Source of the DNA: Phycisphaerales bacterium UBA7812 | GTDB lineage: Bacteria; Planctomycetota; Phycisphaerae; Phycisphaerales; UBA1924 | Direction: 5' to 3' | Length of the DNA: 30,372 nt | Assembly (NCBI GenBank): GCA_002480345.1 | Contig: DLBY01000017.1 | Location: 1,604-31,975 of the forward strand | Shown: positions 25,046-30,372 of the stretch, piece after piece | Layout: each line of letters begins with the position of its first letter | How positions within the stretch are numbered: position 1 is the first letter of the stretch | Program-made: the position numbers and the translations under genes | The notes under the pieces: model-generated | Told to the model about the DNA's origin: nothing | Database searches by the model: none | The model's input: the letters and a program-made list of their open reading frames with translations, nothing else

Positions 25046-27739
25046 ATGGCGCGCCCCAACCAGAAACTCGCCCGCTCCGTCATCCCCTCCCTCGCTTCCA
25101 TCGCGATCCACGCCGCCCTCGCCCTCGCACTGCTGGGCGTGACCATCGAACGATTCACCGCGCCCCCGCCCAGGCCCGCCCGCCTCGCGATCGAATCCGC
25201 CGCGCCCCCCGCCCCCACCGAGGCACGATCCGACGAACAGCCGCCCCCGACCGATCCGCAACCCGCTCGCAGCGCACCCGCGACCGACCCCGAAACAACC
25301 ATCCGACGCGCCGCTCAGGACGCCCGCGATCGACTCCGATCCGCGCCGGGATCCACCCTCGCCCGAGCCGCCCCCGCACCCCCCGTCCGCGCGGCACCCC
25401 CGCCCGTCACATCCGCGACGCCCGCGCCGCCCGCCGCCGCCTTCGCGGGCGTCCAGGCCCAGGCCGCGACCCGCATCGTCTTCGCCGTCGACGCCTCCGG
25501 CGCGATGGTCACCTCCTTCTCGTTCGTCCAGGACGAACTCGCCCGCGCCATCGACCGCCTCCAGCCCACCCAGTCCTTCCAGGTCGTTCTCTTCGCCGAA
25601 CGCACCGGGGACACCCCCGAATCCTGGAGCACCATCCCCCACACCGGAGACGACGACGCGCTCATCCGCGCCACCGCCGCGAACCGCGTCCTCGCCCGAC
25701 GCTGGATCTACAACGCCCTGCCCGGAGGCCGATCCAACCCCGTCGAAGGCCTCACCCGCGCCCTCGAGTTCGACCCCGATCTCGTGTTCCTCCTCGCCCG
25801 AGGCATCCAACGCACCGGCGCCGCGCCCGATCCCGCCGACCACCAGGCCACCCTCGCGACCCTCGACACGCTCAACCCCGTCGAACCCCGCTCGGGGCTC
25901 AGACCAACCGTCATCAAGGCGATCGAGTTCATCGAGCCCGACCCCACCGGGCTCATCGAGCAGATCGCCCGCATCCACGGCGACGGCCAGGGCGCCCTCC
26001 GCCTCATCACCCCCACCACCCCCACCGACGAAATCGAGCACCCCGACCCGCCCGAACTCGACCCCGCGCAACGCACCGCCCTCAACGCCGCCAGCCGCGC
26101 GCTCGCCGCGCTCCGCGGCGCCGACACCGCGGTCCTCGCGCGCATCGCGACCGACGAAGAATCGGAGAGCGCGCGCACAACCGCAGCCGCGATGCTCGAC
26201 ACCCTCGCGCCCCTCCCTCCTCCAACGCGACGAACCACCGACCCGCGACCCCACCTGCTCCGCGCCCGCGCCGCCCTCCTCGCAGCAGCCCTCGAGCCCC
26301 ACCCGCCCAAGCGCGAAGACCTCGCCCTCCAGGCCCTCGCGGATCTCACCCCCCTCCGCATCACCGACCCCGCCGCCGCCGCGGAGCGCGACATCCTCTC
26401 CGCCCGCGCCCGCGTCGCGCTCGATCAGCCCGCGCCCGCGCACCAGTCGCTGCTCGCCCTCCTCCGCACCGCCGACCCGCGCGACCCCAACCTGAGCGAC
26501 GACCGACGCGACGCCCTGCTCGCCGCGCTCGATCGCGCGCGCATTGCGTTGCTCGACGCCGCGACAGCGCTCGGGCCCGACACCCCCGACGCCGCCCGCG
26601 CCCGCGACGCGCTCGCCAAGTCGCTGCCGTCGGTCGCCGACCCCGCGACCCGCGCCCGCGCCGCCGCCGCCCTCGTGCGCGCCAATCTCGACGCGAACAC
26701 CCCCGACCCGCTCGCGCCGCTCGTCGCGATCGCGACCGACCGAACCCTCCCCGAGGACACCCGGCGCGCGCTCGCCGCCCCCCGCCTCGCCGTGCTCGCG
26801 GAAGACACCCCCCCCACCGATCTGCCCCTCCCCGCCCTCCGCGTCCTCGCCGACCACGCGACCTGGCCCCCCGCCGACCACGCCCGCGCCGCCCGTCTCC
26901 TCGAGCACCTCGCCGCGCGCACGAACGACCCCGCCGAGCAAGCCGCCGCGCTCCGCGACGCCGCGCTCCACGCCGACGCCGCGGGCGACGCCATCCGTGC
27001 GCGCGAGCTCGCGTTCCGCCTCGCGGAACGATCCCCCGATCACCCCGACACCCGCGCCCTGCTCGCCCTCGTGCTCAGCAACCCCGAGCCCGACCCCCGT
27101 GCCCTCCGCCGCGCGCTCGACCTCGCGCCCGCCCATCCCCTCGCCGACACCTGGCGCCTCGCCCTCGCGAACGCGACCGTCGAGCCGGACGCCGCCCTCG
27201 CGTTGCTCGCCGAGCTGTCGGCCCCCTCACCGGCGAGCGCCACGCTCGCCCTTGCGCGCATCGACGAGGCGCTCGCCCGGAGCCCCTCCCCCGAGCGCCG
27301 CGCCGAACTGCTCGCCCGCGCCGCGACCGAGGCCGCCCGCCTGGGCGACGACCTCGACCCCGAGCGTCGACTCTTGCTCGCACGCTCCCTCGCGACGACC
27401 GACCCGGACCGCGCCCTGCGCACGCTCGCGGATCTCCCCCCGAGCCTCGCGACCGCCCCCGAGGCGGACAGCGTCCGCCTCGACGCCGCGGGCGCGCGCA
27501 CCGATGCCGACGCCGCCGCCGATCGCTTCGAGACCGCGCGCGCCATCGCGAACCGGCGCTCGCCCAGCGAAGGCGAGGTATTCTGGCGCGCCCTGACGAT
27601 CTGGCTCGAACTCGGCGCCCAGCGCGGAGGCCCCGACGCCGCCCGCGCCGCACGCCTCCGCATCGCCGCTCTGCGACGAGAACACCCCGACCTGGGCGGT
27701 GAGCCCTGGCGCACCCGGCTCAACGCGATCGCGGACTGA
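25046..27739 (+). CDS. Membrane-anchored VWA-like protein with helical repeats
   Basis: This 897-residue protein has a single N-terminal membrane segment (about 15-33, LASIAIHAALALALLGV), a Pro/Ala-rich linker (about 38-140), a von Willebrand A-like domain from about 143 (RIVFAVDASGAM, then FQVVLFAE) to about 300, and a long Ala/Arg/Leu-rich helical remainder (about 340-890) that looks like TPR- or HEAT-like repeats (for example LERHPDTR-like and AERSPDHPDTRALLALV stretches). The metal site reads D149-A-S151-G-A153, so the second serine of DxSxS is missing. Likely sits in the inner membrane with the bulk outside the cytoplasm and acts in protein-protein contacts. Extreme GC makes long open frames appear in all other frames here; this is the one with recognisable domains. 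Confidence 0.78.
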   Translation: MARPNQKLARSVIPSLASIAIHAALALALLGVTIERFTAPPPRPARLAIESAAPPAPTEARSDEQPPPTDPQPARSAPATDPETTIRRAAQDARDRLRSAPGSTLARAAPAPPVRAAPPPVTSATPAPPAAAFAGVQAQAATRIVFAVDASGAMVTSFSFVQDELARAIDRLQPTQSFQVVLFAERTGDTPESWSTIPHTGDDDALIRATAANRVLARRWIYNALPGGRSNPVEGLTRALEFDPDLVFLLARGIQRTGAAPDPADHQATLATLDTLNPVEPRSGLRPTVIKAIEFIEPDPTGLIEQIARIHGDGQGALRLITPTTPTDEIEHPDPPELDPAQRTALNAASRALAALRGADTAVLARIATDEESESARTTAAAMLDTLAPLPPPTRRTTDPRPHLLRARAALLAAALEPHPPKREDLALQALADLTPLRITDPAAAAERDILSARARVALDQPAPAHQSLLALLRTADPRDPNLSDDRRDALLAALDRARIALLDAATALGPDTPDAARARDALAKSLPSVADPATRARAAAALVRANLDANTPDPLAPLVAIATDRTLPEDTRRALAAPRLAVLAEDTPPTDLPLPALRVLADHATWPPADHARAARLLEHLAARTNDPAEQAAALRDAALHADAAGDAIRARELAFRLAERSPDHPDTRALLALVLSNPEPDPRALRRALDLAPAHPLADTWRLALANATVEPDAALALLAELSAPSPASATLALARIDEALARSPSPERRAELLARAATEAARLGDDLDPERRLLLARSLATTDPDRALRTLADLPPSLATAPEADSVRLDAAGARTDADAAADRFETARAIANRRSPSEGEVFWRALTIWLELGAQRGGPDAARAARLRIAALRREHPDLGGEPWRTRLNAIAD

Positions 27740-27771
27740 CCATCGCGACCAGCCGCTACACTCCCCCGTCC

Positions 27772-28485
27772 ATGCCCGAGCCCACCGCCCCCAACACGCT
27801 CCCCCCCGATCTCGCAACCGCGATCCGGGGGCGGTTCCTCGTCTTCGAGGGCCCCGACGGATCGGGCAAGACCACCCAGCTCGCCCGCTTCGCCGCCGCC
27901 TGCGACGCCGCGGGCCTGCCCACCACCCATGTCCGCGATCCCGGGGGCACCCAGGTCGGGGAGCGCATCCGCGACCTGCTCCTTGAGCACTCCGAGGAGG
28001 ACATCAGCGCCCGCTGCGAGATGCTGCTCTACATGGCAAGCCGAGCCCAGCTCGTCGCCCACAAGATCGCCCCCGCCCTCTCGCGGGGCGAGTGCGTCCT
28101 CGCCGACCGGTTCTACGCCTCCACCCTCGCCTACCAGGGCACCGCGGGGGGCGTCCCCGCGAACGAGATCCTCGCCGCCGCCCTCATCGCGTGCGGCGAC
28201 AACCGCCCCGACCTCACCATCATCTTCGATGTCGACGAACAGACCGCCGCGAGCCGCCTGAGCCCCCTGCTCGATCGCATGGAGGCGAAGGGCGCCGCGT
28301 TCCACAAGCGCGTCCGCGAGGGCTACCTTGAACAGGCGAAACAGGACCCGGAGCGCGTCGCGCTCGTCGACGCGCGCGGCTCACAACTCGAGGTGTTCAA
28401 CGCGGTGCTGAGCACACTCCGTGCGCACTTCTGCGCCCCCGCGTCCGCGACGACCGACCAGGCCCCCACCCGCGCCACGGGGTAA
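27772..28485 (+). CDS. tmk: Thymidylate kinase
   Basis: The 237-residue enzyme phosphorylates dTMP to dTDP with ATP, an essential step in dTTP synthesis in the cytosol. Visible motifs: P-loop FEGPDGSGKTTQ (27-34 core), RDPGGTQVGERIRDLLL, the dTMP-binding ADRFYASTLAYQG with the DR(F/Y) signature, and a nucleoside-binding VDARGSQLEV near the end. It has about 20 extra residues at each end compared with typical Tmk (about 205-215). ATG 27772 has no ribosome site; a TACACT hexamer ten bases upstream may be a -10 for a leaderless or short-leader message. Six bases separate it from plsY, so both are likely one transcript. Confidence 0.93.
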   Translation: MPEPTAPNTLPPDLATAIRGRFLVFEGPDGSGKTTQLARFAAACDAAGLPTTHVRDPGGTQVGERIRDLLLEHSEEDISARCEMLLYMASRAQLVAHKIAPALSRGECVLADRFYASTLAYQGTAGGVPANEILAAALIACGDNRPDLTIIFDVDEQTAASRLSPLLDRMEAKGAAFHKRVREGYLEQAKQDPERVALVDARGSQLEVFNAVLSTLRAHFCAPASATTDQAPTRATG

Positions 28486-28491
28486 TCCGCG

Positions 28492-29211
28492 ATGAACCCT
28501 CTCAGCCCAACCCTGCTCGGCGCGTTCATCGTCGGCGCCTTCCTGCTCGGGTCGATCCCCTTCGCGCTGCTCATCGGGCTCGCGAAGGGCACCGACATCC
28601 GCGCCGTGGGATCGAAGAACCCCGGCGCGACCAATCTCGGGCGCACCTTCGGGTTCAAGTGGTTCCTGCTCTGCTTCGCGCTCGACGCCGCGAAGGGCCT
28701 CGCTCCGACCCTCGCGTTCGGACTGCTCACCGATCTCGCGAGCGCCCCGGGGATGACGCCCACCTCCGCCTTCGCGTGGCTCGCGGTCATGGTCGCCCCC
28801 GTGCTCGGGCACATGTTCAGCCCCTGGATCGGGTTCAAGGGGGGCAAGGGCGTCGCGACGGGCCTCGGCGCCCTGCTCGGGGTCTACCCCATCCTCACGA
28901 TCCCGGGCCTCGGCGCCTTCGTTGTCTTCGCGACCACGCTGGGCATCTGGCGCTTCGTGGGGCTCTCCAGCGTCCTCGCCGCGGGGAGCCTGCCCATCTG
29001 GGTCTGGTATTTCGGGGAGCTCCTCCGCCGCGGCGCGAGCACCTCCGGAGAGCCCCCGCCCACCACCTGGCCCTTCCTCGTCGTCGCGATCGCCCTCGCG
29101 CTGCTCGTCATCATCAAGCACAAGGGGAACCTCGCCCGCCTCGCCGCGGGAACCGAGCCCAAGATCGGTGCCGCGCCCGACGAAAACCCCGAGCGTCCGA
29201 GAACCTCCTAA
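28492..29211 (+). CDS. plsY: Glycerol-3-phosphate acyltransferase PlsY
   Basis: The 239-residue membrane enzyme transfers an acyl group from acyl phosphate to glycerol-3-phosphate, the first step of phospholipid synthesis. The three conserved motifs are visible: LGSIPFALLIG, then GSKNPGATNLGRTFG, and the loop GHMFSPWIGFKGGKGVATG. About five hydrophobic helices lie between them, as in the known PlsY topology. The C-terminus (about 205-239) is a short charged tail. The start codon follows the tmk stop by six bases, which suggests co-transcription. Length is slightly above the usual 200-215. Confidence 0.95.
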   Translation: MNPLSPTLLGAFIVGAFLLGSIPFALLIGLAKGTDIRAVGSKNPGATNLGRTFGFKWFLLCFALDAAKGLAPTLAFGLLTDLASAPGMTPTSAFAWLAVMVAPVLGHMFSPWIGFKGGKGVATGLGALLGVYPILTIPGLGAFVVFATTLGIWRFVGLSSVLAAGSLPIWVWYFGELLRRGASTSGEPPPTTWPFLVVAIALALLVIIKHKGNLARLAAGTEPKIGAAPDENPERPRTS

Positions 29212-29221
29212 TCCCGAAGGG

Positions 29222-29239
29222 CTCCCGAATTCCCGGGAG
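29222..29239 (+). terminator. Short hairpin after plsY
   Basis: CTCCCG-AATTCC-CGGGAG forms a perfect 6-bp stem eleven bases after the plsY stop. No T-tract follows. The rest of the 235-base space up to 29446 shows nothing else I can name. Confidence 0.35.
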
Positions 29240-29446
29240 ACGCTCGCGCGATCGTTCACTCTTCCCCACCTGCACGGCCGATAGAACGGAACCGGGCACG
29301 GAGGCCCGCCCGACAAGCGATCCAATCCGCGCAAACCGTGCGCGGACGCAGATCATCCCCCCGGATCGAGTCATCCACGCCTCCACCGAGCCCGATGATG
29401 GTCGTTGCCGGCGCGACGGAACGCGTCCGGCGGATGGAGGTGTGCC

Positions 29447-29683
29447 ATGCTGCGGATCACCGGACAGGACGAGCGTGTCGAGGATTGGTTGCGGCCGATC
29501 CCGTTCCCGCGTCACCGCGTCGCCCATCGCGGGCTGACCGAAACGCCGGACACGATCGAACTCGTCGAAGAGGCGATCAACCGCGTCCAGGGCGACTTGG
29601 ATGAATTGAACCGCCTGCTGTCGATCGACCCGCTGCCTTTCCCGAGGTCGCAGGACGACGACGACGGGCCGAGCGCGGCCTGA
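29447..29683 (+). CDS. Small unrecognised protein (78 residues)
   Basis: I do not recognise the family. The start ATG 29447 has GGAGG seven bases upstream, stronger than at most genes here. The product has a charged N-terminus (MLRITGQDERVEDWLRP), a helix rich in acidic and hydrophobic residues (ELVEEAINRVQGDLDELNRL) that may be amphipathic, and an acidic end (SQDDDDGP). The gene stops 31 bases before a strong hairpin terminator. The ribosome site and terminator make it likely to be real; function unknown. Confidence 0.6.
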   Translation: MLRITGQDERVEDWLRPIPFPRHRVAHRGLTETPDTIELVEEAINRVQGDLDELNRLLSIDPLPFPRSQDDDDGPSAA

Positions 29684-29713
29684 TCGAGCCGACCGACACG
29701 CATCAAACACGAA

Positions 29714-29750
29714 CGGGCCGACCCCTCCGGGTCGGCCCGCGTTAGCTTTT
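29714..29750. terminator. Bidirectional intrinsic terminator
   Basis: CGGGCCGACC pairs perfectly with GGTCGGCCCG around a six-base loop (29714-29739). On the plus strand CTTTT follows at 29746-29750; on the minus strand a T-rich stretch (TTCGTGTTTG) follows. It lies between two convergent genes and can serve both. Confidence 0.8.
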
Positions 29751-29770
29751 GCCTCGCGGTGCACACGGCG

Positions 29771-30372
29771 CTACGCGCCGACGCGCACGACGATCATCGT
29801 CTCGTCGTCGACCTGGTGACGCAAGCCCGTAAAGCGGCGCAGGAACCAGAGGATCTGGTCGAGCACCACGCTTGCCCGCTGATCGGGCAACGCGACGACC
29901 GCGTCGACCGCGGCCTGCTTCAGCCGCGTCATGCCCCACTTCTCGTTCTGGAAATTGCGGGCATCGGGCAGCCCGTCGGTGTAGGCGACGAGCACATCGC
30001 CCGGCTGGAGCTGGAAGGTCCGGCTCGAGTACGACTCCTCGGGGATCACCCCGATGACCAGCCCGCCTGTCTCCAGCGGGATCACATGCTCCGTCGTGAG
30101 CGGCTCGCCCGGCACGGGGCGGATCACGAACGGGGGCTCGTGCCCCGCGCTGCAATAGGTCAGCATCCGCGTCTTCGGATCGATCGACGCGTACCACAGC
30201 GTCGTGAACTCGTTGGGCAGCGTGTCGCGGCACATGTCGCGGTTCGTGCGCGCGACAACCTCCGCGACGGCGCACGGCTCCGCGGCGTGGGCGCGCAGGC
30301 TCGCGCGCACGGCGCTCATCAGCAACGCCGCGGGCAGACCCTTGCCCACCACATCCCCGATCAGCAGGCCCA
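29771..30372 (-). CDS. SpoIIE/RsbU-type PP2C serine phosphatase, C-terminal part
   Basis: The gene runs off the right edge, so only about 200 C-terminal residues are seen; the frame is still open at 30372 and begins with GLLIGDVVGKG. Visible phosphatase motifs: GDVVGKGLPAALLMSAVRAS, FTTLWYASID, CSAGHEPPF, LVIGVIPEESY, GDVLVAYTDGLPDA and a final DDETMIVVRV. These hold the metal-binding Asp residues of PP2C-type phosphatases. Such enzymes dephosphorylate anti-sigma-factor antagonists or similar partners, usually with an N-terminal sensor domain (PAS, GAF, HAMP or REC), which lies outside this window. Confidence 0.92.
   Translation of the reverse strand, partial: GLLIGDVVGKGLPAALLMSAVRASLRAHAAEPCAVAEVVARTNRDMCRDTLPNEFTTLWYASIDPKTRMLTYCSAGHEPPFVIRPVPGEPLTTEHVIPLETGGLVIGVIPEESYSSRTFQLQPGDVLVAYTDGLPDARNFQNEKWGMTRLKQAAVDAVVALPDQRASVVLDQILWFLRRFTGLRHQVDDETMIVVRVGA

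Noticed and set aside
24788..27136. Minus-strand open frame of 782 codons, Gly/Glu/Val-rich
   Set aside because: Antisense shadow of the VWA gene; no motif, and extreme GC suppresses stop codons.
24676..27702. Plus-strand open frame of 1008 codons, extremely Arg/Pro-rich
   Set aside because: It overlaps the DoxX-like and VWA genes in another frame; the Arg/Pro/His-rich composition is the usual artefact of C-rich DNA and no domain is seen.

Overview
The window looks like a high-GC planctomycete, probably of the Phycisphaerae type. This rests on the strongly C-ending codon use of the right-hand genes and the overall gene style; no rRNA or other decisive marker is present, so the taxonomic call is an inference.

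Bases 1 to about 21247 form an integrated genomic island. A 24-base direct repeat lies at the very left edge (1-24) and again at 21224-21247, inside an intact tRNA-Lys(CTT) gene (21206-21278, minus strand). A tyrosine recombinase and an AlpA-like HTH protein sit next to that tRNA. The integrase frame runs into the tRNA, and the left end of the island (2-232) reads in the same frame as a 76-codon tail. The attachment site therefore appears to lie inside the 3' end of the integrase gene, and integration would replace its C-terminus.

The island cargo is one long minus-strand run (18696 to 266) of nine genes: an unrecognised 367-aa protein; a DUF2779 protein with Cas4-like and DEDD-like nuclease motifs; a small excisionase-type HTH protein; a SNF2/RapA-like ATPase; a sigma-70-family factor; a very long type III-like (Mod) adenine methyltransferase; a type III-like Res helicase-nuclease; a RecD-like SF1 helicase with a C-terminal nuclease domain; and a NERD nuclease with two zinc ribbons. 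From the HTH gene to the RecD-like gene every junction overlaps by 4 bases or is within 1-2 bases, so these products are probably made together. I infer a complex restriction-modification-like anti-phage system. It resembles type III restriction-modification and class 1 DISARM (SNF2 plus adenine methylase) but has no recognisable DUF1998/DrmB, PglZ or BrxL protein. The embedded sigma factor and the DUF2779 nuclease are unusual.

Bases 21279 to 30372 are ordinary chromosome, visibly richer in GC: a HI0933/BaiN-type flavoprotein; an HDOD protein with a clear intrinsic terminator; tRNA-Leu(TAG); a DoxX-like membrane protein; a membrane-anchored VWA/helical-repeat protein; thymidylate kinase (tmk); glycerol-3-phosphate acyltransferase (plsY); a 78-aa unknown protein; a bidirectional terminator; and the C-terminal part of a SpoIIE/RsbU-type PP2C phosphatase cut by the window edge.
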